Of a stretch of DNA of 64,000 nucleotides, positions 40,606-52,079 are shown in pieces (position 1 is the first letter of the stretch; every line of letters starts with the position of its first letter). Made by a program: the position numbers and the translations under genes. The notes under the pieces were generated by a model, which saw only the letters and a program-made list of their open reading frames with translations, was not told where the DNA came from and did not search any database. The DNA is from Crotalaria pallida (Eukaryota; Streptophyta; Magnoliopsida; Fabales; Fabaceae), in NCBI GenBank assembly GCA_037953625.1, contig CM075653.1, forward strand, positions 7,440,001 to 7,504,000. Reading direction: 5' to 3'.

Positions 40606-41870
40606 TTGGCGCCGTCTGTGGAAAACGATAAACTTCGATTCCCATCCACAATATAAAAAAAAAATATACAGAGAAAAAGGGAAGAAGAAGAAGGAACAGG
40701 GTGGCGGCGGAAGAAGCCATGTCGTTGTTGCAAGGGCTTGTCATCACGGTCCTTTCTTCGCTCACCGCCGCTGCCGGTGCCGTCAACCACCCTCCACCGT
40801 TTCTGGTAGATCTGGAAAAACGAAGGAAGAAGGCTTCTCACTACATGGCTGAGAAACCACGGTGGTAACACCATCCCTGACAAGCATCATTTCTTCATCT
40901 CTGTCAAGCAACATCATTTCTTCATCTTCGTGAGTCTTGCGGTTCGCACCTCGGTCTTGTGGTTTCATCGTTTGTAGAAGAGCAACGATTCACGAAAGGA
41001 CATGCCAGGAACAACCTCCATCTCTGCTCGAAAGATTCACGGCCCGGTCTTGCTCCTCCGTGCTTGCCGCCGCTGCAAAACCATCTCCTCTGTTCCATTT
41101 CCTTCGCACAGAACCGCCGCGAGTCGAGATCTCGCATCCATTGCGAACCGCGAAGGTTGCGTACAGTTCTCCTCGTCGCATCCTCACTTCCACCGAGCTC
41201 ATTCAGCATATCTCCTTCGTTCACGATCGCCAATGGCGACGCCGTCTTCTTCGTCCATGATTCCCACCGTCGTCGCAGAACCAGGGAGCAAGAAAGGGGG
41301 CTGCAGCCTTCGACGTTCCTGCCGCCACCATCCTCAACAACTGCGACAGAAGAAGACGGCGAACTAGTCACCACCGCAACAGGGAAGGAGGAGTGGCGCC
41401 GCCGCCGCCACCACCCATAGTGGACTCTGCTTCCTGGTTGTCGCCGCCGGTGCCTGGCGCTGCTGGAGTGCATAGCAGCTTCACCCTGGGTTAGCCGCCG
41501 CCGCCGCCGCTGCAAGGGAATTGCAGCACCACCCTCGCCTGTAGCACGCAGCAGCACCTGCTGCTTTAGGGTTTCACCCCTAGCAGGCCAGCAGGCCCAA
41601 ATTTTAAAAAAAAAAGGGAAAGGAGCATCTAGCAGCACCAATTATCAAGAGCAGCATCAATTATCAAGAGCATGAAAGCTAAGACCTAACGGGCCAGCAA
41701 GCCCAGGCACAAAAAAAAAGTAGAAGAAGAAGCCAAGAAGTAGCATCTCAGCCAATCTGGATAAAAGAAACGAAATTGGGCCCAGAAGCTAGGAAGGCCC
41801 ATGACATGCTTCAATTCTCTACGGAATATACTACTGCAGGGAAGAAAATTATTTCACCTATTTCCTTGGC
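40606..41870. other. PBS and GC-rich leader
   Basis: TTGGCGCCGTCTGTGG begins at 40606, right after the LTR, and is the PBS. The following kilobase is GC-rich, with CCG/GCC trinucleotide runs, and is open in many frames on both strands. None of the translations has a recognisable domain; they are R-, S- and P-rich. I treat them as compositional ORFs. The second element has an equivalent leader at 47861-48660. Confidence 0.7.
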
Positions 41871-42576
41871 ATTATTTTGAACTGCATAAATTATTATAAT
41901 TATAATTTCGATAATTTCATATTTAATTGTTCCATCAATTGTTGGTTTACTTTTCAACTAGCTGCTATTATACGAGCTAATGCTCTCATTCGGTTTGTTG
42001 CTATCATACTCTCTGACATGTTGATAATTGTCATTCATTACATTGTTGCTATTCTCGGGATATATGTAAAATCATGCATCTTTTTGTGGGCAGTCCTGTC
42101 TCGTTGTATGGTATTTAATTAGTTGCCGCTATCATGCATTTCATGCTGCTTTTATTCCGACATTTTATATTCACCTGCCAATAATTATCATTATTGTTGG
42201 ACGACGTTCATTAATTATTATTCTCGTATGGCCAATGCGAGGTACAAGAAAACGATGTTTTCTTTTGCTGAGGGTGATGGCCCGAGATACTCATGCTTCT
42301 TGTCCGAATAGCTTATTCCGAGATTCTTGTTAGTGGGAAAACTATTTACCGAGTATCGCCAAGACAACAATGTTATCATATTTGGAACCTAGTGATGTCG
42401 TCGAGGCTCCCGGAGTCGAGTTCCCTGCTTTGAGCTCGTGTTCCGAGCATAGTGAAGCTCGTGTTCGGCTCCCTGTTTCGGATACATGTGCCGATCCCGT
42501 TCGATCTTCGGCAGTGTCATCCCTCTTTATATCTCGTACATTTGGAATATCGGAAACCACTCACTACTCTTCTCTC

Positions 42577-42905
42577 CTCGGATTTACATGATTTCGGAAA
42601 TCATAATCCGAGTTCACTCTTCTCTCCTCGGATTTACATGATTTCGAAAATCATAATCCGAGTTCACTCTTCTCCCCTCGGATTTACATGATTTTGAAAA
42701 TCATAATCCGAGTTCACTCTTCTCCCCTCGGATTTACATGATTTCGGAAATCATAATTCGAGCTTACTCTTCTCTCCTCGGATTTACATGATTTTGGAAA
42801 TCATAATCCGAGTTCACTCTTCTCTCCTCGGACTTCTCTCCTCGGATTTACATGATTTCGAAAATCATAATCTGAGTTTACTCTTCTCTCCTCGGATTTT
42901 CAAGG
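42577..42905. repeat. 50-bp tandem array, each unit a two-part hairpin
   Basis: Unit starts (CTCGGATT) at 42577, 42627, 42677, 42727 and 42777, a truncated one at 42827, then 42841 and a partial at 42891. In every full unit CTCGGATT pairs with AATCCGAG (with occasional change) and ATGATTT pairs with AAATCAT around a 3-base loop. Variation between units falls almost only in the loop (CGG, CGA, TGA, TGG). Spacers between units are pyrimidine-rich (TTCACTCTTCTC). Confidence 0.88.
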
Positions 42906-43074
42906 TAATTTCGGAAGACTCGCACAGTGTTTCACACTCGAGCCGATCTCTTAATCCGAGTATGACGACTATTCTGCTAGTTTCCCTCGCTCGACATCAC
43001 ACTAAGGAAAACGGAGGTCGGACCTCAAAGCTCGACAAAGCCCATTCGAAAAGGACGAACTGCATACTCCTAAT

Positions 43075-43156
43075 CCGACATACTTCAATCCTAAATACTT
43101 CAATCCGACATACTTCAGTCCGACATGCTTCAGTCCGACAAACTTCAACCCGACAT
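43075..43156. repeat. 16-bp tandem repeat (ACTTCAATCCGACAT type)
   Basis: About five imperfect copies. A shorter, degraded version occurs in the second element near 49230-49275. Confidence 0.7.
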
Positions 43157-44463
43157 CACTCACCTCACTAAATCAGGGAAGAGATTATAGTTCTCATATT
43201 ATTTTCCTATCTCTTCGCTTTTCTATGTGTTTACTCTACATGCTTTTTGATATTTATTTACCTGGTGCACTATTCTGACATGTGCTGTTAATCCTTGCTT
43301 CTTTATAGTTTCTCTACTTATTGCTTATTATTTGGTATTCTCCGTGTTGTTACATGACGTACTGTTAACCAAATCTTCTTTCTATTAAATGTCCTTAAAT
43401 CTCTGCCTCTTCTATTGTGATAGTATGATAATATTTGATTTCCGTTACCTCTCCTGTTGTCGTTTTTCACGAATTAAATGCTCTCATCTGGTTTGTTGAC
43501 ATGTTTATAAATGTCTTCTGTTATGGAGTGTGATATACTTGAAATCATGCATCTTTTCGTGGACAATACTATCTTGTTGAACAATATCTTAATTGTCAAT
43601 ATTTGCCGCTTTCATATCTGTTGCGTATGACTTGCTCAAATCATCTTGCTCTTATGTCGGTGTTTTATTCTCGCCTACCAACAATTCTCATTGTTATTTA
43701 ATTATCATAAATTATCATGAATCGTCAAATTTAACGACGATCACTGATTACTATTATTTTACATGTAATGTAAGGTCCAGGAAAATGATGGCCGAAAAAA
43801 GGAAGGCCGAGATGCTATGATTGTCTCTATTTTGAACGAAGCCATCTTACGATCTCTATTCTCATCTCGGCTTGGATCTTCTTTGGACGAACTGCTATGT
43901 CCTCTTTAGCTATGACAGGACCACCACGGCTTCTTGAATGTGAACAAATCCAAAGGCATATATTATTTTATTTCACGCTCATTTCTGTGCTCGGATATTC
44001 TCTATTTCAAATTGCGCGGTTTATCGAAAAGGGAGGCCGAGCTACTATTATTCTCTTTATTTCATGTTTCTACCGAGCTGTTATCATCTCGACCCTACCT
44101 TTGCGGTAGAACGGTCCCCCCTGTCACCACACTTACATGCATTCATGCATACAAGTCGGTACTAGTGCTACAGACAGTGCGTACGTACAAAGCCTCTCAT
44201 TTAGCATCAGCCACCTAAATGTTGCACGACGGTTATATACAGTGAACATCTTCCGAGATCGGCTTATAAGATCAGGGTACAAGGGACACCCGGTAAAGTA
44301 CAACTTGCTATGAAATGTTTTCACATAACTTCACTCAGCAACCTCTTTTACACTGGGGCCGAGGATGGCATCCGAGTTCCCTACCGCATTCACTTATATA
44401 CAGTACCTTTTTTCATAGGAAAACTTATAAGTTACTACACTGGTCAGGGGGAGTCGTCCAAAG

Positions 44464-44900
44464 TCAAAGGTTTAGACAACCACATCCTATGTGCAACAAC
44501 TTGCGTTGGAAGTTCACTGTCCTCGGCGAACGGTGCAGGATCCGAGCTCTCCTTACCGCATGCAGAGCACAACCCTCATCGGGTCTAAAACAACGATCAA
44601 AAATCTCTTTCTCCTTCTCGGCAAGGGGGGCAGGCAGGTTGTCAGCCGAGTTATCAACCTCGGCATTGTTGTTGTTGTAATCCACCAACATGCCGTCTTC
44701 AACCCTAAACACCTTGAGGCGAAGGTCGGGGTTGAGGATATTAATCTGACTCACAGCATTCCCGAAGGTGTCAAAGATGTCGTCTGCCGACTTATCTAGG
44801 TCAGAGAGGCATTCTCGGCCAATATTTTATGGACTGCACTTTCTTCACCTCTGCATTCCTCTCCGCCTTCTGGTTTGATAGAGGTCCCCTGTGAGCCTTG
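44464..44900 (-). pseudogene. Fossil of the Tat antisense ORF, C-terminal tail
   Basis: On minus the text reads NAEVKKVQS, VHKILAENASLT and SADDIFDTFGNAVSQINILN in successive frames, then PDLRL and KVFRVEDGMLVDYNN. This parallels the end of the antisense ORF at 6460-6630 (NALNQVNFFHPQVEL ... WVEDGILWEL): a coiled coil, an A-x-x-Q-[IV]-N motif, HP/NP, then VEDG-[IM]-L. The strand is antisense to the element, as expected. At least two frameshifts. The matching N-terminal domain is not visible. Confidence 0.55.
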
Positions 44901-45690
44901 ACAAGCTCGTCGGTTCGCCTACAGCTTGGCGTTTCCTAGGCTCTTTTGCACAGACACCACGACCTTGCTCGGCGATTCCTTGCTTTGCATGCTTGCCCCT
45001 GGCCTTTCTCAAGCTCGGTCACCTACCCCCCCAGCTCGTTTCCTCTCACACATCCAAGTCCGAGCACAGCTGTTTCTTTAGAGGGGGAGATGTGGCCTCG
45101 TCATTGGTCGCATTTTCAACAAGCAACTTTATAATAGCCACGGAGCTGCCTCGATCGATTCGAGAACCAACAAGCTTAGTATTTTAAAGATGAGATGATC
45201 GTCAAACATTCACTCCCTCGTCTCCCGAGGTGATTCTACTGTCAACTTGCTGTTTGTTCTATCAGAATAATATAAATCGGAATACATCACTATGTCCATG
45301 ACGGCATCCTTCTTAGCAAACTCAGCATTGTGCTAGCCTTTCATCCTATGCTCGAGCTCTTCCGTCCTGTGCCATCACGGAGTTGGTCCAACACCCAATC
45401 CTTGCGATCGGACGTGCATAAATCACCATGGTTCTCGGAGACCTCGGTCATCATTCCTGTTGATGCTTTCATGGAAGGCGTTGTTGTTCTCGAATCAAAG
45501 GTTTTGAAAAGTAAAGAGGAGAGACACTCCCGACAACTCATGAGATTTTGTCCGACTTCTCGAATTCCGAGGAACTCAGCAGTTGCGGTTAATTAATGCT
45601 ACTTCTCTCCCATCCACAAGGAATCTGTTCATATGACTACACTCATAACTTCATCACCCTCATCTCGGAGCATCCCCAAATCCATTCTGG
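44901..45690. other. Interior of the non-autonomous element, no recognised content
   Basis: Mixed-composition sequence with frequent CTCGG and CCGAG words. No domain or array that I can name. It could be a decayed N-terminal part of the antisense ORF, but I cannot align it. Confidence 0.4.
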
Positions 45691-45694
45691 AACT

Positions 45695-46190
45695 CCCCCC
45701 GCGGGAACTCGGTTCGAGATGTTCCTCACCGAGCTTGTACTCGGTTCGAGATGAGCCTCACCGAGCTGGTGGCGGATCCCCCCCGCGGGACCTCGGTTCG
45801 AGATGTACCTCACCGAGCTTGCACTCGGTTCGAGATGAGCCTCACCGAGCTTGTACTCGGTTCGAGATGACCCTCACCGAGCGAACTCGGTTCGAGCGGA
45901 CTCCCCCGCGGGAACTCGGTTCGAGATGTTCCTCACCGAGCTGGTGGCGGATCCCCCCCGCGGGACCTCGGTTCGAGATGTACCTCACCGAGCTTGCACT
46001 CGGTTCGAGATGAGCCTCACCGAGCTTGTACTCGGTTCGAGATGACCCTCACTGAGCGAACTCGGTTCGAGTTGATTCCCCCGCGTGTACTCGGTTCGAA
46101 ATGAGCCTCATCGAGCGTGTACTCGGTTCGAGATGAGCTTCACCGAGCTTGTGGCGGATCCCCCCGCGGGAACTCGGTTCGAGATTGGGG
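45695..46190. repeat. Array of CTCGGTTCGAGATG...CACCGAG units
   Basis: About a dozen ~30-bp units and longer variants, each starting CTCGGTTCGAGATG and ending CTCACCGAGC. CTCGGT and ACCGAG can pair within each unit. A larger period of about 190 bp, with GGCGGATCCCCCC-type text, repeats the block. A related array is at 62745-63120 in the second element. Confidence 0.85.
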
Positions 46191-46562
46191 TACTCTTTCA
46201 GTTTCATCATCCGAGCACAAAAAAGCACTATCAACCATCCGCAACACTCCTCCGAGCGGAAGGCCACGCCTGCAAGCATGTTTCTACCTCATCACCAACT
46301 CAGCACTGAACAGACGGACGCAGAAAGGACCTCAACTCGGCACAGAGTCTCTACGACTCTTCCCGAGTTGGGGGGATCACATGGCGGATCGACTTCTCCT
46401 AACCCGCCTTGCTATCCTTTGCTAGCCTTGAGCACATGATTGTGGACTAGTACTCAAACCCTTCCTAGAAGGTGGGGGGTACTTAGGGCTATGATGCTTA
46501 GGGCTACGACTTCTCCTAACTCGACTCGAGACTCACAAAGTCTCGCCGAGCTGGGGGGCTTA

Positions 46563-47159
46563 TGTGGTGGACTCGGCTGTTTATGTGGTGGACTTGGGAA
46601 AGGGACCTGAACTAAGACCTCGGAACGAGGCTCGAATAGCCTTGACCTAGCTGGGGGGCTTATGTGGTGGACTCGGCCTAGCCGAGCTCCACGTAGCCCT
46701 CACTTAGGACCTAAGGACCCTTCAGGAAGCCCCCTGTATGCTTGGCCGAGCTCAAAGCTCAACGGCCAAACAGACGTCAGGCACGGGCCGACCTCATCTT
46801 CGTACCAAGCTCCGACCTCCTTGTCCGACACCATCCAGAGTCCGACACCTCCCAAATAGTCCGACACAGTCCGACACCAAGAGAAGGATGACGTGTCCCA
46901 CCTTATCCACAAGGACAGCTCACCCACTCATAGTTCAATACAGGCTGGCCCTACTTGGGCCTCAAGCAAGCCCATTAGGGCAACCAGCTCTCCTATATAT
47001 ATCCCCCTCTCCCTAGGGGCTAAGGTATGTCTCTCTAAACCTAAGAACTACGTGTGGCTTGATTTCCCTCTCATGGGATACGTAGGACCGGGGTCACCCT
47101 CGTCAGCTGCAACAACCCCCAAACACCTCATGTGGTGCTTCCGGCCTAGGGACATCACA
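46563..47159 (+). repeat. 3' LTR of the first non-autonomous Tat-type element
   Basis: Same length as the 5' LTR (597 bp). It is preceded by a G-rich tract (GAGCTGGGGGGCTTA, 46548-46562) as PPT. Confidence 0.92.
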
Positions 47160-47164
47160 AATAT

Positions 47165-47529
47165 TTCGTAACAATAAATTATTTTCTTGAAATACTAACA
47201 ATGAATTTGGATTATTAATTGTAAATGTTTTAAATTTTGTTTATATTTTTATTTTTGAGCATTTATATGTCTAAAATATATTTTATTATATATATATATA
47301 TATATATATTTTTAATTTAAGTTGTAGCGGTTATCCCGCTATAGAGTTTTTTGGGTCGGCAGCTACGCTCCGCTATCCTACCCAGTTTAATATGCGACTT
47401 TTATTACCAACATAACACACACTTAAAAATAATTTTAAAGTTATTTGGAGATTTTGATTGAGGTTACGTTCTACCTAGTTAATAGATATGTGCCTATGCG
47501 ATATTTACTCTATCTTAAGCAGCTGTTCA
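47165..47529. other. Spacer between the two Tat-type elements
   Basis: Contains a (TA)n run at about 47287-47309, a GC-rich patch (47322-47385) that may be the far end of the repeat at 39488, and 47395-47455, the duplicate of 13389-13440. 47525-47529 is the TSD GTTCA of the next element. Confidence 0.5.
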
Positions 47530-47860
47530 TGTAGGGTTAACCAATAATAAATCCTACCGCTACAGGATAAGCATGAGCTCTCTAGTACAGGATAAGGGTG
47601 AATAACTCATCCTTCTTATCCTCTAAGAGCCACGTCAGCCCTACTGGGCCGAACAGGCCCATAAGGCACCACAACACAACTTCCCCTATAAGTATCGCCA
47701 TGCTATAGGGGCTAAGGTATGTTCTCTCATCCCTACTCTCAAGAACTACGTGTGACTTGATCCCCTTATCACTGGGGGTACGTAGGACCGGGGTCACCCT
47801 CGTCAGCTGCAACAACCCCAAAAACACATCGTGGTGTTCCATCAATACCGGGACACTACA

Positions 47861-50476
47861 TTGGCGCCGTCTGTGGGGACGTTAAATTTCGATTCCCATC
47901 CACCAAAAAAAAAAAGAAGAGTAGATCGGGTTTTGGCTTCATGAATGGGGGAGGAGGGAGAAGGAGATCGTGGCGTTCCCGAAGCGTGACGGTGGTTACG
48001 GCCACCCCCTCCTTGCTCCAAACAACCACCGTCCCTGTGGCTCTGCTTCATCTCATCTCCTTCTTCACACTGCTTTCAGAACGACAGCCCTTGCGGCCCT
48101 GGGTTTGGAACGAGTCGATTTCGAGCCGACACCATCAACGACGCGATAACACCGATGGCGGTGTACGTACAACAATGACGATCTCACTACCTCCACCGCC
48201 TTCTGATCTCACTCCTCAAAAACGCCACCTCCTCGCCACTATTCCACTATCAGCAGCGAAGCCACCGCCGCGTCATGGCGCTCCGGTTACAGCAGAAGCG
48301 CCAAGCGAGGGCAGGGGTTCGATCGCATCAGGACCGCTCTCTCTCTACCGATGCACATCGCCTCGCGATCCTGGTGGGGGTGGAAACGTCGTTCATGTCG
48401 AGGTTTGCTCGCGCCGTCTCGCTCGTCCGTGCTTGCTATCGCTGCAAACGGCGACACTCGCTGTCGACGCCGTCACCGTTAGGAGGCTCCAGCTCGCAAC
48501 CCGCCGCCGCTTGCCCCTCCGGTGCTCGCCCTTCCCGCCAGTGCTTGTCACTACCGCCGTCGCGAATAGCAGCAAGTAGCTGCCGCCTGATGACCTTGCT
48601 GCCGCCGCTGTTGAGGGACGAACTACCTTCACACAACAGCCTGCAGCAGTTGCACTTGACCTAACGGGCCAACAGGCCTAGTTCGCCAAAAAAAAAAAGG
48701 GCCTAATCAGGCCCAAAATAAAGAATAAAAAAAAAAGAAAAGGAAGGTGGACAACTCGTTCCTAAAAGCAGGGAGGTAACATTTTTACTCATATTATGCA
48801 ATTGCCAATATCACTTATTAGCGCATGATTAATTTGATTACATGTCATTATTAATTGCCATTTATTAATTGCCAATAATTATTATTTAATGGTTATTAAT
48901 CGTTATTTTCGTACACACATGCAAGGTACACGTATGCGAGGTACATGGACAAATAATTATATTAATAGGCCCGAGCTGCTAAATAACCCATTTCGAGATC
49001 CCCATTAATGAACATAATTTTTCGCTCTATTTGGAATCTAGTGGTGATCGCGAGAACCCCCGCGCCGAGTTCTCCTCTTGAAGCTTGTTCTCCGAGCGAA
49101 GAGCGAGGACCCCTGCGCCGAGTTCCTCTCTTGAAGCTCGTGTTCCGAGCATAGAGAAAATCATATTTAAGGAAAACAGAGGTCAGCCCTCAATGTTCAA
49201 CAAAGTCCATTTGGAAAGGAATGACAGAAGACTTCAATCCAACATTCTTTAATCCGACATCCCTCAATCTGGCATTTCTCACCACACTGAATCAGGGAAG
49301 GAATTCTCATTCCTGTATTATTTTCCTATTTACTTGGCATTTTACGTGATTACTTTACACACATGCTTATATTAATTTACCTGATGCAGTGCTTTTGACA
49401 TGTGCTTTTAATGCTTATTCCTTATAATCTCATTACATGCCACTAATTATTTGATATTCTCTAATTATGATTTTTTGTATACATGCTGAGACGTGGCATA
49501 TTGTTAGCCAAATTTCTTTGCTGCTGATTGTTTTTAAATGTCTGTCTTTCCTGTCGTGATAGGATAATAATATTTTATATACATTGTCTTTCGAATGACA
49601 TTAGGCAGTTTCCGACAATTGTGCATTGTCGTTTTTCATGGATAAACTTTCATCATTTGATTTGTTGTCATTACATGCTCTGACATATTGTTAAATGTCA
49701 TTCATTACAATTATTGCGCGTGATATGTTTATAATCATGCTTCTTTTCGTAAACAATCATCTATGATTTACGAGGTTATTAACCCCAATAATTGTCATTA
49801 TTATGTTAATTACGTGTGATATTATTAAAATCATACTACCTCTATACCGATATTATACATCGTGTCTTTGCCAAATAATTGTTATTATCGTTATATAATT
49901 GTTATAAATTGTTAAATAACGACGATTACCAATTATTAATTTTGTTTACACATGCGAGGTACGATTATGATGGCTCATTTCTCTAAAAGGCCTATTTCGA
50001 GCTTCCGACCGCCAAAGATATCCTCAAATTAATCGGTGCTAGACTACTCAGTCACGATGGGCATCTAATATTACAGCGCCTTTAACAGGGTTCGGCAAAA
50101 TCTCATGATGACATGGCTGTCTCCTCTATTACACATGCTTACTGTGACCATTTCAATTTATCATGACCTCAACGTCACTACTCGGATTCCCGCTTCAAAT
50201 AACAAGACCAAAGCCTACAACATCCTCGTACCCTCTGCCACGACACCCTTGCCTCTCACGGTCACTTAGAGCCAAAGACGATCGTTGTCAAGATCCCTCC
50301 TCGGGATCTCGGCCTTGCTCACACAAGTTCTACACAATGACTTGTCCATAACGGCATACAGGGTTTTTGGTAGGAAGAGGATGAAGAGTACTAGGCAACC
50401 GCCCATTCCAACAATAAAAGAGGAAACGCCTCACTGCCAAGAGGGTGTCGGGCATATCAACATTCAGAAATGGTCT
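47861..50476. other. PBS, GC-rich leader and AT-rich modules, 5' half
   Basis: 47941-48660 is open in several frames because of its GC-rich codon-like composition; the translations are low-complexity and show no domain. 48780-49000 and 49630-49990 repeat the AT-rich module seen in the first element, each ending with an ATGCGAGGTAC-like phrase. No gene is supported. Confidence 0.6.
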
Positions 50477-50758
50477 TGTAGGATTTTCATGTTTTGATGC
50501 TAACAATCTCTCTCCAAGCAACAACATTGGCAACAAGCAAGCTACACCACATGAAGATTAGAATTAGGATTTTTATTAATTCTATTTCAATGTAATCTTT
50601 ATTTTATGCAATGCATCTCATTGGTGTGGGTAGCTTAGGTGATTTTAAGAATATTTAAATAATGTCTGATTAAGAGTGAAGATACTTTAAATCTTGATTA
50701 AATAGCTTGTGAAAATCATTTTAGAAAAACTTTGTTTTTATTCAGATTCTGATCAGTT

Positions 50759-50905
50759 TACTCGAGTAATGAGTATTGGTTCACTCGAGTAATTTATGTT
50801 CTGACAGGTTAATCGAGTAATGGTTTACACATCACTCGAGTAACTTAATCTGACATGTTTCACTCGAGTGACGTTGTTTGGTTTACTCGAGTAATTCAAT
50901 CAGTG
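50759..50905. repeat. Palindrome cluster 1 in Sirevirus LTR (TACTCGAGTA)
   Basis: Five CTCGAG-centred words, plus one hybrid TTAATCGAGTAA, in about 140 bp. The same cluster is in the 3' LTR at 59738-59880. Confidence 0.9.
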
Positions 50906-51682
50906 TTGGGAAAATTTTAAAAGGACTTAATTTTCTCTTTCAATAATATACTTTCATTCTTACAATTTTCTAATACACTTTGAAAAGTAATTCAAGAGCT
51001 ATTTTACATCTTTCAAAAGCTATCAAGATTCAACAAAGAACTTTTCATTCTTCACTCTATTTTCTATCATTGTTCAAATATTCTTGAGATCATATTTTTG
51101 TTCTTAGTGGTTGTTGAAGATTTGCAATTTGTGATTGCATCATTGAAGTTTCAACACAAGTGAAGAATCTCACAAGGAAGACTTTGAAGATCAAATCAAA
51201 GCAAGAAAAGAGGATTGGTTGGAAGCATCTTCAATCAATTAGCAAGGAAATCTAGAATACTCAAAAGGGGTAGATTAGATCAAAGTGTTTGGTACACACT
51301 TTGAGTTGGGTTTTAAGATAGGAGAACTAAGAATCTAGTTGCATCTTAAAACATTGTAAAATCTACATTTGAAGATTTCTAGTGAAGAATCTCTCTTGAT
51401 TTAAGAGGGGACTGGAGTAGCTTTCAAGTGGGTGAAAGTGAACCAGGATAAATCCTTGTGTCTCTTTTATTTTCATTCCTTGTATTTCATTAATTCATTA
51501 ACATTTGCATTTTTAGGTTAGAATTGGGGTTTTCTTAATTCTACTCAATTGATCTAAAATTGCATGTTAATATTACTTGAAATTGTTCATATTAATCATT
51601 CATAATTTGTTGAATCATCATAGCATTGTTATTCTTGAAGAACTCCATTGAAAACAAAATTTTAAATTGAATTTTACCCAGT

Positions 51683-51872
51683 TTACTCGAGTAAAGTTCT
51701 TGTCACTCGAGTAATCTGCTTTCAGTTTATAAACATTACTCGAGTAGGTTTTCTGTTACTCGAGTGATTTAAAATTTGCTTTCGTAATACTCGAGTGATT
51801 TGCTGAATACTCGAGTGAAATTATTTTTGGTTGCGTATTACTCGAGTGAAGGCTTGAGTTACTCGAGTAATC
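51683..51872. repeat. Palindrome cluster 2 in Sirevirus LTR
   Basis: Eight CTCGAG-centred words in about 190 bp, in the second half of the LTR. Repeated at 60662-60850 in the 3' LTR. Confidence 0.9.
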
Positions 51873-52079
51873 TGAACTGAATTCTTAAGAAAATTTATTT
51901 TCATAAAACCATTCTCTTAGGTGGACGAAAAATCTGTAATAAGGCTTCAATATTCTATTCACCCCCCCTCTAGACTATATTGAGCCGCTTGTTGGTTTCC
52001 AACAAGTGGTATCAGAGCTCGGACGAAAAATCCGAGCCTTAAAAAGCTTTTTCGAAAAGATCCTTTTTACTTGGAAACA

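Larger units (their letters stand above)
41871..43900. repeat. Diverged AT-rich internal modules
   Basis: Blocks around 41960-42290 and 43470-43810 resemble each other (CTCATTCGGTTTGTTG against CTCATCTGGTTTGTTG; AAATCATGCATCTTTT in both). Both also resemble 49630-49990 in the second element. Each ends near a GGTACAAGA- or GGTCCAGGA-like point followed by GATG. They look like old internal duplications within this non-autonomous family. No ORF with a known domain. Confidence 0.5.
40009..47159 (+). mobile_element. Non-autonomous Tat-type LTR element (7151 bp)
   Basis: Two 597-bp LTRs (40009-40605, 46563-47159) begin TGTGGTGG and end ACATCACA. The TSD is AATAT (40004-40008 and 47160-47164). The PBS (TTGGCGCCGTCTGTGG) follows the 5' LTR, and a tract GCTGGGGGGCTTA precedes the 3' LTR. 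The 5.96-kb interior has no gag, protease, RT or integrase. It holds a GC-rich leader (about 40650-41600), AT-rich modules, a hairpin array, a fossil of the Tat antisense ORF tail on minus, and a CTCGGTTCGAG array. I count roughly a dozen LTR differences by eye (about 2%). It shares the R-U5 part of the LTR, PBS and arrays with the element at 47530-63625. Confidence 0.9.
50477..52004 (+). repeat. 5' LTR of the Sirevirus
   Basis: 1528 bp. It has two clusters of TACTCGAGTA-type words (50759-50900 and 51683-51870). The block GGACTGGAGTAG ... GAACCAGGATAAA (51409-51452) is shared with the gag-only element and with the fragment at 34870. Confidence 0.95.

Noticed and set aside
40900..41640. Overlapping 100-240-codon ORFs in the GC-rich leader of the first non-autonomous element (and 47941-48660 in the second)
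   Set aside because: Several frames on both strands are open at once, the translations are low-complexity S/R/P-rich text, and no conserved domain is visible. Composition explains them.
42577..42905. CRISPR-like array (regular 50-bp period with repeats and spacers)
   Set aside because: Spacers are near-identical to one another, the DNA is from a plant retroelement, and there are no cas genes. It is a tandem hairpin repeat.
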